From Woeseiaceae bacterium (lineage in GTDB: Bacteria > Pseudomonadota > Gammaproteobacteria > Steroidobacterales > Woeseiaceae), in assembly GCA_013043165.1 (NCBI GenBank), contig JABDOQ010000099.1:1-57528 (forward strand): a DNA stretch of 57,528 nucleotides. The letters are read 5' to 3'. The notes beneath the pieces are model-generated. The model saw only the letters and a program-made list of their open reading frames with translations, made no database searches and was not told the origin of the DNA. Below, piece after piece: positions 1 through 8,718 of this stretch (position 1 is its first letter; every line of letters starts with the position of its first letter). The translations under genes and the position numbers were made by a program.

Positions 1-120
1 ATCTTCGACCAGCGAAATACCGGATCTCCCCTCGCATACGCTCTGCCATGCGTCGTCCAGGCGACTGCCTACCGGCGAAATAATGCCCATACCGGTTATG
101 ACGACACGTCGTTTGCTCAA
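1..120 (-). CDS. fabF: 3-oxoacyl-ACP synthase II, N-terminal part (runs off the window)
   Basis: This is the first 40 codons of the elongating ketoacyl-ACP synthase; the rest lies beyond base 1. The visible residues SKRRVVITGMGIISPVG and a later GRSGISLV match the start of FabF proteins. No ATG or GTG occurs in frame near the start. The TTG at 118-120 gives the usual FabF N-terminus, but no strong ribosome binding site precedes it. The gene follows acpP by about 80 bases on the same strand, the normal fabG-acpP-fabF order. The active-site Cys and His residues are outside the window, so intactness cannot be judged. Confidence 0.9.
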   Translation of the reverse strand, partial: MSKRRVVITGMGIISPVGSRLDDAWQSVCEGRSGISLVED

Positions 121-202
121 TGATATGTCCGGTGTTGAACGGCGGGAATGCCGTTCGGAACTGAAGAGAACGGGCGCGGCGACCGACGCCGCGCCTGCTT
201 GC

Positions 203-445
203 TTAACCCTCGCTCTGGCGAGCGGTTACGAAGTCGATTGCCTGCTGGACCGTGGTTATCTTCTCGGCTTCCTCGTCGGGAATCTCGGTTTCGAATTCCT
301 CCTCGAGGGCCATTACCAGCTCGACGGTGTCGAGCGAATCCGCGCCAAGATCATCGACAAAGGAAGCATCGTTCGTCACCTCGTCTTCTTTTACCCCGAG
401 TTGTTCGGCAACGATGCCTTTAACTTGTTCTTCGATACTGCTCAT
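203..445 (-). CDS. acpP: Acyl carrier protein
   Basis: An 80-residue acidic carrier protein that holds growing acyl chains on a 4'-phosphopantetheine arm during fatty-acid synthesis in the cytoplasm. The signature [14 protein letters not shown] contains the modified serine (DSL). Length and the acidic helices ([20 protein letters not shown]) are typical. The ATG at 443-445 is chosen because GGGAGAA lies nine bases upstream; an in-frame ATG six codons earlier would swallow that site. The gene lies between fabG and fabF. The 267-base gap to fabG probably holds its own promoter, as in other gammaproteobacteria, though no convincing promoter boxes were found there. Confidence 0.97.
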   Translation of the reverse strand: MSSIEEQVKGIVAEQLGVKEDEVTNDASFVDDLGADSLDTVELVMALEEEFETEIPDEEAEKITTVQQAIDFVTARQSEG

Positions 446-712
446 AGTGATTGCTTCTCCCAAGAAGACTCAATTTTCCTTTGCGGTGGACCCAAACCGC
501 GGTATTACTCCGCCTGGATGACCGTAAAAGGTCACTCGAACGGCGCTCCGATTGGTCCGTTTACACGACCGATTCGATTGTAACTCCCTGATATTTCAAG
601 GCGCTCTCCGGTCGTGGGAGGCTATTGTATGTGAATCATTCATGGCAATCTACACGCCCGGAACGATAAATGACGCCAAATCCGGCACGGCTGGCAGCGC
701 AAATGGCAACGC

Positions 713-1468
713 CTAGTCCATCACCATGCCGCCATTCACATGCAGCGTCTCCCCGGTGATATAGGCGCCGGCGTCGGACGCCAGAAACAGCACCGCGTTG
801 GCAATGTCTTCGCCCGCCCCCAGCCGTCCCAGTGGTACCTGGGCCAACATTGCATCACGTTGCTCTTCCGAAAGGACCTTGGTCATATCTGTGTCGATAA
901 AACCCGGCGCAACGACGTTGACGGTAATACCGCGGGAACCGATTTCCCGCGCCAGTGATTTCGAAAATCCGATCATGCCGGACTTCGTCGCGGCATAGTT
1001 GGCTTGGCCGGCGTTACCCATGATCGCGATGACCGACGCAATGCTGATAATGCGTCCTTTTTTTGCTTTCATCATTCCTCGAAGACAGGCTTTGCTCATG
1101 CGGTACAGGCCGGTCAGATTGGTGGCGATGACCTCGTCCCATTCCTCCTGCTTCATGCGCATGAGCAGGTTGTCGCGCGCGATGCCCGCATTATTGACGA
1201 GGATCGTCGGGTTACCCTCGTTGCCCTGGAGGTCCTTCAGGGCCGCCTGCGCTGACTCCTCATCGGCAACATTGAGGACGATGCCACGTCCACTGTCGCC
1301 GAGCGCCTTTGAAATTCCCTCCGCACCCTCGCGGCTCGTTGCTGTGCCGACGACCGTGGCGCCTGCCGCGCCGAGAGCTGCGGCGATAGCGGCGCCGATC
1401 CCGCGGGATGCACCCGTTACCAATGCGATTTCGCCGTCAAGGGCGTCCGTACTGAAGAGCTGGCTCAT
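713..1468 (-). CDS. fabG: 3-oxoacyl-ACP reductase
   Basis: A 251-residue short-chain dehydrogenase that reduces 3-oxoacyl-ACP to 3-hydroxyacyl-ACP with NADPH. It shows the Rossmann motif TGASRGIG near residue 19, the structural NNAG motif (NNAGIARDNLLMRM, where FabG proteins also carry this NLLMRM stretch), the catalytic Ser in SIASV and the YAATK catalytic pair. The C-terminus ITGETLHVNGGMVMD is typical of FabG. It lies 26 bases downstream of fabD in the same operon and upstream of acpP. Confidence 0.97.
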   Translation of the reverse strand: MSQLFSTDALDGEIALVTGASRGIGAAIAAALGAAGATVVGTATSREGAEGISKALGDSGRGIVLNVADEESAQAALKDLQGNEGNPTILVNNAGIARDNLLMRMKQEEWDEVIATNLTGLYRMSKACLRGMMKAKKGRIISIASVIAIMGNAGQANYAATKSGMIGFSKSLAREIGSRGITVNVVAPGFIDTDMTKVLSEEQRDAMLAQVPLGRLGAGEDIANAVLFLASDAGAYITGETLHVNGGMVMD

Positions 1469-1494
1469 GAAGTGTCCTTCGGTTTGGAGTGTTT

Positions 1495-2421
1495 TCAGAC
1501 CCGCAATGCTTTTTGCAGGCTGTCATTATTATCGATAAAGCTGACCGGCGTGTTCTTGTCGATGCGACGAATCAGTCCGGCCAGGACTTTGCCCGGTCCG
1601 CATTCAACGATTGACGTTGCACCGCCCGCAATCATCGCCTTGACGGTCCGCACCCATAGTACGGGGCTGTATACCTGCAAAGACAATTTAGCTCTTATGT
1701 CGTCGGCATCGGAGTAAGGTTCGGCGGTTGCGGCACTGATGACGGTGATCCCGGGCGTCCTGAAGTCGGTTGCTTCAAGCGTTTCGGCAAGGGATTCGCC
1801 TGCCTGTCGCATCAGGGATGAATGTGACGGTACACTGACCGGCAGCACGATTGCACGCCGTGCACCATGCTCCTTCGCGTAGGCGACGGCCTGGCTGACT
1901 GCCGTTGCGTGTCCGGCGATCACGACCTGGCCCGGCGAGTTGAAGTTCACGGGCTCGGCAATGCCGATCGTCGATGCCTCATCACACAGCGAGACAATGG
2001 TCTCGTCGTCAAGTCCGAGTACCGCGGCCATCGCACCAATTCCTACCGGTACGGCTTCCTGCATTAGTTCCGAGCGGCGTTTGACGACGCGCATCGCGTC
2101 CGCGAAGTTTACAGCGTCGGCGCACACGAGCGCCGTGTACTCCCCGAGGCTGTGTCCCGACACTTGCACCGGCCGCGGACCGCCCGCGGCCTGCCAGACC
2201 CGATACGCGGCCGTGCCCGCCGCCAGCATCGCCGGCTGGGTTACGACGGTCTCGCCCAAGCGTTCGGCAGGACCTTCCTGAACCAGCTGCCAAAGGTCGT
2301 AGCCCAGAATCTCGCTCGCCTCAGCGTAGGTTTCCTGCACAACCGGAAACGCGCTTGCCAGCTCCGCCTGCATGCCCGGCGACTGGGAGCCCTGTCCGGG
2401 AAATACCATTGCGATTGTCAA
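1495..2421 (-). CDS. fabD: Malonyl-CoA:ACP transacylase
   Basis: FabD moves the malonyl group from CoA to ACP. The N-terminus FPGQGSQ, the nucleophile motif GHSLGEYTAL and the VPSHSSLM histidine motif are all present. A TTG start at 2419-2421 (reading LTIAMVFPGQGSQ) is preferred because GGGGA sits about eight bases upstream and the resulting 308-residue length is standard. An ATG at 2407-2409 would cut the first strand short, and the long upstream in-frame extension has no family counterpart. fabH and plsX, which often precede fabD, are missing; a rhombosortase gene occupies that place. Confidence 0.95.
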   Translation of the reverse strand: MTIAMVFPGQGSQSPGMQAELASAFPVVQETYAEASEILGYDLWQLVQEGPAERLGETVVTQPAMLAAGTAAYRVWQAAGGPRPVQVSGHSLGEYTALVCADAVNFADAMRVVKRRSELMQEAVPVGIGAMAAVLGLDDETIVSLCDEASTIGIAEPVNFNSPGQVVIAGHATAVSQAVAYAKEHGARRAIVLPVSVPSHSSLMRQAGESLAETLEATDFRTPGITVISAATAEPYSDADDIRAKLSLQVYSPVLWVRTVKAMIAGGATSIVECGPGKVLAGLIRRIDKNTPVSFIDNNDSLQKALRV

Positions 2422-2481
2422 AACCGTCCCCTTTGCTTCCTGATTGATACGCGTACGGCCCACTCCGCCCGAGGTCGCGGA

Positions 2482-3099
2482 TTATATAGCTGCCCCCTGC
2501 CGGACTCTAATCCGCAGCAGAATCGCGCCCACAACGCCCCCCAGCGCCCCAAACAGGTGTGAATCGACGGCCACCGTGCCGCCGGCTGTGCTCTCGGATC
2601 CCGGCAGGGGTCCGCTGAACTGCTCCCAGGCCAGTTTTCCGAGCAGCAGCAGCATCAATATGAGGGCCTCCGTGTCGGGTTTCCTGAGTTTTTCCATGAG
2701 CCCGGCGGCGAGAATGCCATGCAGCAGTCCCGACAAACCGACATACCACATGAGCATCGGATCGAATATCCAGAGGCCGACGTCCATTATAATAACCGTG
2801 AAAACGCCGATCAGAATCCACCGGAACCAGCCGTAAACATCGCCTACCAGGTACCAGACGAGGACCAGCCCCGCGCCGTTTAGCGCAAAATGCGGCCAGC
2901 CCAGGTGCACGAAATGTCCGCTCACCAGGCGCCAGAACTCTCCTGAGCCAATCGCCACACGATCGAACCGCAACCATTGCCGCGTCATTTCACCGCCGAG
3001 CGCAAGCAAAACGGCAATAAGCAGTACCAGGACGGGCAGCAGCCATCGCCCTGCTCGCGTAGTTGCCCGCGGATATCGATCGAGTTTGTCTAACCCCAT
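2482..3099 (-). CDS. rrtA: Rhombosortase (GlyGly-CTERM intramembrane serine protease)
   Basis: A 205-residue rhomboid-family membrane protease. Rhombosortases cleave the C-terminal GlyGly-CTERM anchor of exported proteins. The nucleophile is Ser123 in GLSGLLHG and the catalytic His181 is in DSHLFGALGG. The N-terminal RLVSGHFVHLGWPHFALNGAG block (about residues 57-77) is the hallmark that separates this family from other rhomboids. About six hydrophobic helices are visible. The ATG at 3097-3099 has no clear ribosome binding site. Its neighbour across an 85-base divergent gap is a type II secretion operon. Known GlyGly-CTERM substrates leave the cell by type II secretion, so the adjacency is meaningful. 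Confidence 0.85.
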   Translation of the reverse strand: MGLDKLDRYPRATTRAGRWLLPVLVLLIAVLLALGGEMTRQWLRFDRVAIGSGEFWRLVSGHFVHLGWPHFALNGAGLVLVWYLVGDVYGWFRWILIGVFTVIIMDVGLWIFDPMLMWYVGLSGLLHGILAAGLMEKLRKPDTEALILMLLLLGKLAWEQFSGPLPGSESTAGGTVAVDSHLFGALGGVVGAILLRIRVRQGAAI

Positions 3100-3184
3100 G
3101 TTTGATATACTGACGTTTACGGTAATTAAGAGTCAATTACGCGGCATCGCCCGATTTCGGCGATACCGCCCCGGAGCAACAGCA

Positions 3185-3637
3185 TTGAGTCAGAATCCCA
3201 GGGCACAGTGTCGCGTCAAGCGGCAACAGGGTTTCACGCTGATCGAAATAATGGTCGTCGTGATCATCATCGGTATTCTCGCCGCTATCGTCGCGCCTAA
3301 CGTCATTGGTCGAATCGACGATGCGCAGATCACCAAGGCCAAGGCAGAGATATCGAACATCGAGAATGCGCTGAAGTTCTATCGTCTCGATAACTTCACG
3401 TATCCGACAACGGAACAGGGCCTCCAGTCCCTGGTAACCAAGCCGACCGACCCGAATATCCGAAACTGGAAAACCGGTGGCTACCTGGATCGCCTGCCAA
3501 AAGACCCCTGGGGAAACCCTTACCAATACCTGAATCCTGGCAACAACAACGAAATTGATGTTTATACGCTGGGCCGCGACGGCCGGCCCGGCGGCGAAGG
3601 CCTGGACGCCGACATCGGCAACTGGGATCCGGAGTAG
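3185..3637 (+). CDS. gspG: Type II secretion major pseudopilin
   Basis: GspG polymerises into the periplasmic pseudopilus that pushes folded proteins through the outer membrane secretin. The prepilin cleavage site is QQG/FTLIE with Glu at +5, followed by the hydrophobic stretch IMVVVIIIGILAAIVAP. The mature C-terminal part has the family motifs YPTTEQGLQSLV, GGYLDRLPKDPWGNPY and the calcium-loop region near GRDGRPGGEG. A TTG start at 3185 gives a short 17-residue leader and has GGAG eight bases upstream. The longer in-frame ATG would give an implausible 50-residue leader. First gene of the gspGHIJKLMN run. Confidence 0.95.
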   Translation: MSQNPRAQCRVKRQQGFTLIEIMVVVIIIGILAAIVAPNVIGRIDDAQITKAKAEISNIENALKFYRLDNFTYPTTEQGLQSLVTKPTDPNIRNWKTGGYLDRLPKDPWGNPYQYLNPGNNNEIDVYTLGRDGRPGGEGLDADIGNWDPE

Positions 3638-3669
3638 CTTTCCAAGGCCAACAAGGGTCCTCTGCCCTG

Positions 3670-4230
3670 ATGACAACAAATCGAAAAGTGCGCGGATTCA
3701 CGCTGATCGAGATCCTTGTCGTCGTCATCATTATCGCGATAATTTCGGGCGTCGCGCTGATGTCCATGAACCTGATCGGTGATGACCGTGAACTCGACAC
3801 CGAGCGCAAACGGCTCGCGACGTTGATTGAACTGGCGCAGGATGAGGCCGTTATGCAGGGTCGTGAATTCGGTCTGGAATTAATGGCGTCGACCTATCGC
3901 TTCGTGGAGTTTGATCCGTTTGAATCCCGCTGGAATGAAGTGCAGAACGACGATCTTTTTCGAATGCGGCAACTGCCTGAAGGCATGGAATTCGAACTCT
4001 ATGTCGAAGACAAACGCATTCTCCTCGAGAACGATCCCAAATTGCTCGAGGACCCGGATGATGAAGAAATGTCACTCACTGTCGAAACTTACGCGCCGCA
4101 TCTATTTGTTTTTTCGAGCGGTGAAACAACGGTTTTCGAAATACGCCTCAAACGCCCGCTCAACGATCAGCAGCTTGCCATGCGCGGCAATCTGCTTGGC
4201 GCGATCGAATTCGTGGAGCAGGAAGACTGA
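3670..4230 (+). CDS. gspH: Type II secretion minor pseudopilin H
   Basis: A 186-residue minor pseudopilin. The leader KVRG/FTLIE is followed by ILVVVIIIAIISGVALMSMN. The C-terminal domain is longer and more acidic than in GspG, as expected for GspH; it includes an ERKRLATLIELAQDEAVMQGREFGL-like helix (about residues 42-66) that is characteristic of the family. GspH sits below the tip complex of the pseudopilus. It follows gspG by 32 bases and leaves three bases before gspI, so the genes are likely one transcript. Confidence 0.92.
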   Translation: MTTNRKVRGFTLIEILVVVIIIAIISGVALMSMNLIGDDRELDTERKRLATLIELAQDEAVMQGREFGLELMASTYRFVEFDPFESRWNEVQNDDLFRMRQLPEGMEFELYVEDKRILLENDPKLLEDPDDEEMSLTVETYAPHLFVFSSGETTVFEIRLKRPLNDQQLAMRGNLLGAIEFVEQED

Positions 4231-4233
4231 ACC

Positions 4234-4668
4234 GTGATGATTCGCAGAACACAACGGGGATTCACGTTGGTCGAGGTCATGGTAGCGCTCACGATCGTGG
4301 CATTTTCGCTGACGGCCATTGCGGCCAGTATGAATCAGATGATCGATGCGGCAAATACAATGCGGGAACGCACCTACGCCGGCTGGATAGCGCAAAACAA
4401 GATCGCAGAACTTCGGCTTGCGAATGTTACACCGGAGGTCAGTTCAACGAGTGGCGAAATCGACTATGCCAATAGCCAATGGACATGGCGCGCAGTAGTG
4501 TCCGAAACAGGTATCGAAGGATTCTACCGCCTCGATGTTTCGGTCTCGTTCGCGGGAAGCGAGTACAACATCCGGACCGTGACGGGATTCATTGGTGAAC
4601 CCATGCCTGTCGGCCGGGCCAATCAAATCTGGAGCCGCGGCTTGCGTTCGAGTGGAGCTACGGGTTGA
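4234..4668 (+). CDS. gspI: Type II secretion minor pseudopilin I
   Basis: A 144-residue minor pseudopilin that nucleates the tip complex with GspJ and GspK. The N-terminus has QRG/FTLVE and the hydrophobic helix VMVALTIVAFSLTAIAAS. The motif AGWIAQNKIAELRL is the typical GspI segment after the helix. GTG at 4234 is directly followed by ATG at 4237; either could be used and the protein differs by one residue. Its stop overlaps the TTG start of gspJ. Confidence 0.92.
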   Translation: MMIRRTQRGFTLVEVMVALTIVAFSLTAIAASMNQMIDAANTMRERTYAGWIAQNKIAELRLANVTPEVSSTSGEIDYANSQWTWRAVVSETGIEGFYRLDVSVSFAGSEYNIRTVTGFIGEPMPVGRANQIWSRGLRSSGATG

Positions 4669-5276
4669 AGAGCGTGCTGCAAAAAGGATTCACGCTGATC
4701 GAAGTGTTTGTTGCGCTCACGGTTTTTGGAGTGATGGCGATGCTCGCCTATATGTCGCTGGGGCAGACCTTGTCGAATGCTGACATGTTGAACGAACGCA
4801 TGGATCGCCTGCAGGCGATACAAAGAACAATCAGCTACCTCAGCACTGAGTTGATGCAGGCCGTACCGCGACCTGTTCGCGTCGAACTCGGCGATGCGCC
4901 GGTGCCGGCACTGCGGTCCAGTTTCGGTTCGGAATTTGCCCTGCAGCTGACCCATGGCGGTTGGCCGAATCCTGCGGGCGTACCGCGCAGCACGATGCAG
5001 CGGACGGCGTACCGAATCGAAGACGGCGAGTTGATTCGCTATCACTGGAACGTCCTCGACCGAACCGTGAACAACACTCCATTGGCGACGATCATGCTCG
5101 AGGATGTCGAAAGCCTGACGTTCCGTTTCCTGCAGCCGACGAATGAGTGGACCGACCAGTGGCCGCCGCTGTCGGCCCAGGGAATACCGAATACCAGCTT
5201 GCCACGCGCCGTGGAAATCGTCCTGACCCTGGCTGACGAAGGCGAGATCAACAGGCTTGTCGAGGTATCTCAGTGA
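4665..5276 (+). CDS. gspJ: Type II secretion minor pseudopilin J
   Basis: A 203-residue minor pseudopilin. The leader is MKSVLQKG/FTLIE and the helix VFVALTVFGVMAMLAYMSLG follows, then the family segment RLQAIQRTISYLSTELMQ. The start is TTG at 4665, overlapping the gspI stop by four bases, which implies translational coupling. GspJ binds GspI and GspK at the pseudopilus tip. Its own stop overlaps the GTG start of gspK in the same way. Confidence 0.92.
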   Translation: MKSVLQKGFTLIEVFVALTVFGVMAMLAYMSLGQTLSNADMLNERMDRLQAIQRTISYLSTELMQAVPRPVRVELGDAPVPALRSSFGSEFALQLTHGGWPNPAGVPRSTMQRTAYRIEDGELIRYHWNVLDRTVNNTPLATIMLEDVESLTFRFLQPTNEWTDQWPPLSAQGIPNTSLPRAVEIVLTLADEGEINRLVEVSQ

Positions 5277-6214
5277 CGTTTGCAGCGCAGAGGCGTGGCG
5301 TAGCGCTGATCACCGCGCTGCTGATCACGGCACTGGCGGGGTCTGTGGCTGCGGGATTGTCGTGGAACAACGCACTCGATGTCAGACGCACCATGGTCAT
5401 GCTCTACCGTGACCAGGCGATCCAGGTGGCCGTTGGTTCCGAAGGCTGGGTGCGCGCCATCCTGCGGGACGATACGGCGAGCGGCAGTACATCCGACCAC
5501 CTGGGAGAAATATGGGCCACGGAGATCCCGGCGCTGCCGATCGAAGCCGAGGCGGTTCAGGGCGAAATTTATGGCAAGATCGAGGATCTGCAGGGCCGGT
5601 TCAATATCAATAATCTGCTGGATGGCAATGGTGAAATCGACGAGCCATCCTTCGAACAATTCGAACGGTTGCTGGCTGCACTGGGTCTCGACCCCCGGCT
5701 GGCAGGCATTACGGCCGACTGGCTCGATGCCGATCAGACCGAGGGCATCCCCGATGGTGCCGAGGATCCGTTCTATACCGCGTTGACACCGGCCTATCGG
5801 ACGGCCAATCAACGTATTGCCAACGTCACTGAACTTGCAGCCCTCGATGGTATGGACCGCGAGAGCTTCGAAATTCTGCTGCCGCACGTGACGGCACTGC
5901 CAGAACGAACGTCGATCAACGTGAACACGGCTTCGCTGGCTGTGCTGCAATCACTTGGTCCGAACATCCGCGAAACAGACGCAGAGGGACTTATTTCCTT
6001 GCGCGAGGACGGCGGTTTTGTCGACTATGCCGGTGTGTTCGCGCCGCTCATCGCCGAGGGCATGCAGCAGTGGATCTCGGAGACGACCAGTTATTTTCAA
6101 TTGAAGGCGGTCGTTCAGATTGATACGGTGCGCATAACTATGTTCACTGTGTTACATCGGGACCCGAATAGTCCTGACGTAATTCCGATAAGCCGCAGCC
6201 TGGGAACGATTTGA
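5273..6214 (+). CDS. gspK: Type II secretion minor pseudopilin K
   Basis: A 313-residue tip pseudopilin, the largest of the family. The leader ends in RRG/VALITALLITALAG and lacks the Glu at +5, as is normal for GspK. The segment YGKIEDLQGRFNINNL and the later helix-hairpin-helix-like part INVNTASLAVLQSLGPNI are GspK hallmarks. GTG at 5273 overlaps the gspJ stop. GspK caps the pseudopilus and limits its length. One base separates it from gspL. Confidence 0.93.
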   Translation: MTFAAQRRGVALITALLITALAGSVAAGLSWNNALDVRRTMVMLYRDQAIQVAVGSEGWVRAILRDDTASGSTSDHLGEIWATEIPALPIEAEAVQGEIYGKIEDLQGRFNINNLLDGNGEIDEPSFEQFERLLAALGLDPRLAGITADWLDADQTEGIPDGAEDPFYTALTPAYRTANQRIANVTELAALDGMDRESFEILLPHVTALPERTSINVNTASLAVLQSLGPNIRETDAEGLISLREDGGFVDYAGVFAPLIAEGMQQWISETTSYFQLKAVVQIDTVRITMFTVLHRDPNSPDVIPISRSLGTI

Positions 6215-6215
6215 C

Positions 6216-7481
6216 ATGGCAGAGTATCTCGTCATTCGATTGGGACATACGTCAGATGGTGCGGTCGAATGGATCGTGGCTGACGACAGCGGTACTCGCC
6301 GTGGACAAACTGTCTCTGGTTCGCTCGCCGATGCGGCCAGGGATGTCCGGGGCCGACCGGTTATCGTGCTTGTGCCGGCCACTGAGGTATTGACGACGAC
6401 CGTAGAGATTCCGATTCGGAGCGGACCCCGACTCCGTGCTGCGCTGCCCTTTGCGCTCGAAGAAAACCTGGCCGATGACGTGGATACGCTGCATTTTGCG
6501 TCGGGCACACGCCGTGAAAACGGCAAGTTGCCGGTTGCCGTGGTCGCACGCGCGAGGATGGACGAATGGCTCGAAGCGCTCGATGATGCCGGTATATCCG
6601 CCGCCCGGATAGTCCCCGAGAATTACGGTCTTGCGCGCATACCGGGGACGATGAGTGTGCTCATCGACGGCGACTGCGTCATGTTTAACGATGGCGCCGA
6701 TTCGGAGTTCGTGATGCAGGGTGTGCGACCCAGCGATACGCTGGTAGCCGCAGGGTTGTTGTCCGATCGCAGCGACGACGAACCGGACGACGGCGAGCCG
6801 TCAGGCCATCTTGTTGCGTACTGTGAAGCCGTCGATGAAGAACGCCTGTCGCACGACTGGATCGCACTGAGGCACGAGTTGCACAGTGTTGACGTCAATC
6901 TGCTGCCTGACGGTGCGTTGCCCCGGCTCGCTGTCACGGTGGCCGGCGGCAGCGGGGTCAACCTGCTGCAAGGCAGATACGGCATGAAAACAGACTACCG
7001 CAGCCAATTTCGCCCGTGGCAGAACGCGGCCGTGCTGTTATTGGGGCTTGTGATCGTTGGTCTGGTTGCAAAAGGCGTCGACCTGTATCGACTGACACAG
7101 GAGGCAGCGTCGCTGCAGGCACAGTTCATCGAGGAATACCGTCAAATTCGACCGGGCGACACCCGCGAGGTGCTGGACCCTCTCAACGCGGTGCGATCCG
7201 TCAAACAGGGACTGGGCGCTGCGACCGGACCGCAGGTGTTCCTGCCCTCCTTGCGACAGCTCAGCGATGCGATGGCCCAGAATTCGAATGCACGCATCGA
7301 GACGATTAGTTACCGAGCCGGTGTGATCGATGTCCGCATTACGTCGCCGGATGTTGCGACGCTCGACAAGATACAGAAATCGGTCAGTGCGTCGGGGCAG
7401 TTTCAGGCCTCGATCCAGTCGACCGACCAGGTTGCCGACCAGATCAGCAGTCGCCTGCAAATACGCGAGGCAGGATCATGA
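6216..7481 (+). CDS. gspL: Type II secretion assembly platform protein L
   Basis: A 421-residue bitopic inner-membrane protein. Residues 1 to about 240 form the actin-like cytoplasmic domain that binds the ATPase GspE, with the typical RAALPFALEENLADDVD segment. One membrane helix lies at about residues 268-288 (AAVLLLGLVIVGLVAKGVDL). The rest is a periplasmic ferredoxin-like domain that pairs with GspM. GspE itself is not encoded in this window. The ATG at 6216 lies one base after the gspK stop. Confidence 0.93.
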   Translation: MAEYLVIRLGHTSDGAVEWIVADDSGTRRGQTVSGSLADAARDVRGRPVIVLVPATEVLTTTVEIPIRSGPRLRAALPFALEENLADDVDTLHFASGTRRENGKLPVAVVARARMDEWLEALDDAGISAARIVPENYGLARIPGTMSVLIDGDCVMFNDGADSEFVMQGVRPSDTLVAAGLLSDRSDDEPDDGEPSGHLVAYCEAVDEERLSHDWIALRHELHSVDVNLLPDGALPRLAVTVAGGSGVNLLQGRYGMKTDYRSQFRPWQNAAVLLLGLVIVGLVAKGVDLYRLTQEAASLQAQFIEEYRQIRPGDTREVLDPLNAVRSVKQGLGAATGPQVFLPSLRQLSDAMAQNSNARIETISYRAGVIDVRITSPDVATLDKIQKSVSASGQFQASIQSTDQVADQISSRLQIREAGS

Positions 7482-7969
7482 AGGACTGGTTCGAGTCGCT
7501 GGAATCGCGCGAACAGCTTTTCGTTGGCCTTGGCGCTGTCATCGTCCTCGTTGCAATAATGTACGGGTTTATCTGGGCCCCTCTGGACAGGAACCACGAT
7601 GCCATGGCCACGAGTGTCGATGACTGGCAGCGATCACTGGCCGAATTGCGGCCCCTGAAGGGCCTCGCACAGAGTGACAGTCAGGCCTCGGGTTCCACCG
7701 CGAAGGCCGGTCGACAAGCACCGATCATCGTCGTCGACCAGACGCTGCGCAGCCGTGGACTCGAGCAATTTCGCCGGCGCAGCCAGCCCACGAGTAGCAA
7801 CGGCATTCGGGTTGAATTCGAAAACGTGGCGTTCGATGAACTCGTCCTATGGCTCGGAGACCTTAGCGATCAGCATGCCATGCATGTTCAGGCAGGAAGC
7901 CTCTCGACGGGGTCGCAGCCTGCACCGGGCCGCGTCAATGCGACCTTGACTCTGGAGCGCGCTCTTTGA
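7478..7969 (+). CDS. gspM: Type II secretion assembly platform protein M
   Basis: A 163-residue bitopic protein that partners GspL in the inner-membrane platform. The family start WFESLESREQLFVGLGAV leads straight into a membrane helix (residues about 16-34). A short periplasmic domain follows, ending in a ferredoxin-like fold with VAFDELVLWLGDL. ATGA overlaps link it to gspL upstream, and its stop overlaps the TTG start of gspN. Confidence 0.92.
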   Translation: MKDWFESLESREQLFVGLGAVIVLVAIMYGFIWAPLDRNHDAMATSVDDWQRSLAELRPLKGLAQSDSQASGSTAKAGRQAPIIVVDQTLRSRGLEQFRRRSQPTSSNGIRVEFENVAFDELVLWLGDLSDQHAMHVQAGSLSTGSQPAPGRVNATLTLERAL

Positions 7970-8706
7970 TTGACACAAAACGCGGCCTACTGCTTGTCGC
8001 AGTACTGACACTTGCACTCGCCCTGATCGTCTTGTTCCCTGCACGTGTCGCCTACCATTGGGCGGCGCCGCCCGAGCTCGCTGCAAGCGGTATCCACGGG
8101 ACCGTATGGAACGGCAAGGCCGATGCCGTTGCGATGGATGGCATCTATCTGAGCGACGTCAGCTGGCTGATACGGCCCATGCACCTGTTCACAGGTAAAC
8201 TGGTCTACCGTGTCAAAGGCGCTCCGCTATCGGGATTTGTCGAAGCTAACGTCGGTATCGGTATCGGCGGCACATTGACCGTATCCGACCTGAATGCATC
8301 GTTGCCGCTGCTTGCCCTCGCCCAGACTCTTAGAGTTCGCGGTCTGAGCGGTGACGCCAGCCTGCAGTTCGAACGCATTCAAATGCGCGACGGTTTGCCG
8401 ATCACGGCCATTGGCACAGTGCAGGTGCGCAACCTGATGGCGCCATCGCTCAGCAGCGAGCCCATCGGCGGATACCGTGCGGAATTTTTTACCCAGAACA
8501 ACGGCGTTGCGGCAAGCGTTGAAGACACCGATGGCGTTCTGGACCTCGCGGGCAGCCTGCAGATCAAAGCGGATCGCAGCTACGAGTTCATCGCTCAGCT
8601 GATTGCGAAGCCCGAAACACCGGCAGGTCTGCGAAAACAAATGCAGTACCTCGGACCCGCCGATGAACGCGGGCAGCAAGAGCTGCGCGTAGAGGGCCGC
8701 CTCTAG
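7966..8706 (+). CDS. gspN: Type II secretion protein N
   Basis: A 246-residue inner-membrane protein with one N-terminal helix (LLLVAVLTLALALIVLFP) and a periplasmic domain. It shows GspN hallmarks such as the early SGIHGTVWNGKAD and SDVSWLIRPMHLFTGKL. GspN is present in only some type II systems and its exact role is unsettled. The TTG start at 7966 overlaps the gspM stop. It is the last gene of the run: 12 bases later the convergent addA-like gene ends on the other strand, with no clear terminator between them. Confidence 0.9.
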   Translation: MIDTKRGLLLVAVLTLALALIVLFPARVAYHWAAPPELAASGIHGTVWNGKADAVAMDGIYLSDVSWLIRPMHLFTGKLVYRVKGAPLSGFVEANVGIGIGGTLTVSDLNASLPLLALAQTLRVRGLSGDASLQFERIQMRDGLPITAIGTVQVRNLMAPSLSSEPIGGYRAEFFTQNNGVAASVEDTDGVLDLAGSLQIKADRSYEFIAQLIAKPETPAGLRKQMQYLGPADERGQQELRVEGRL

Positions 8707-8718
8707 CCTGCGTTGCGG

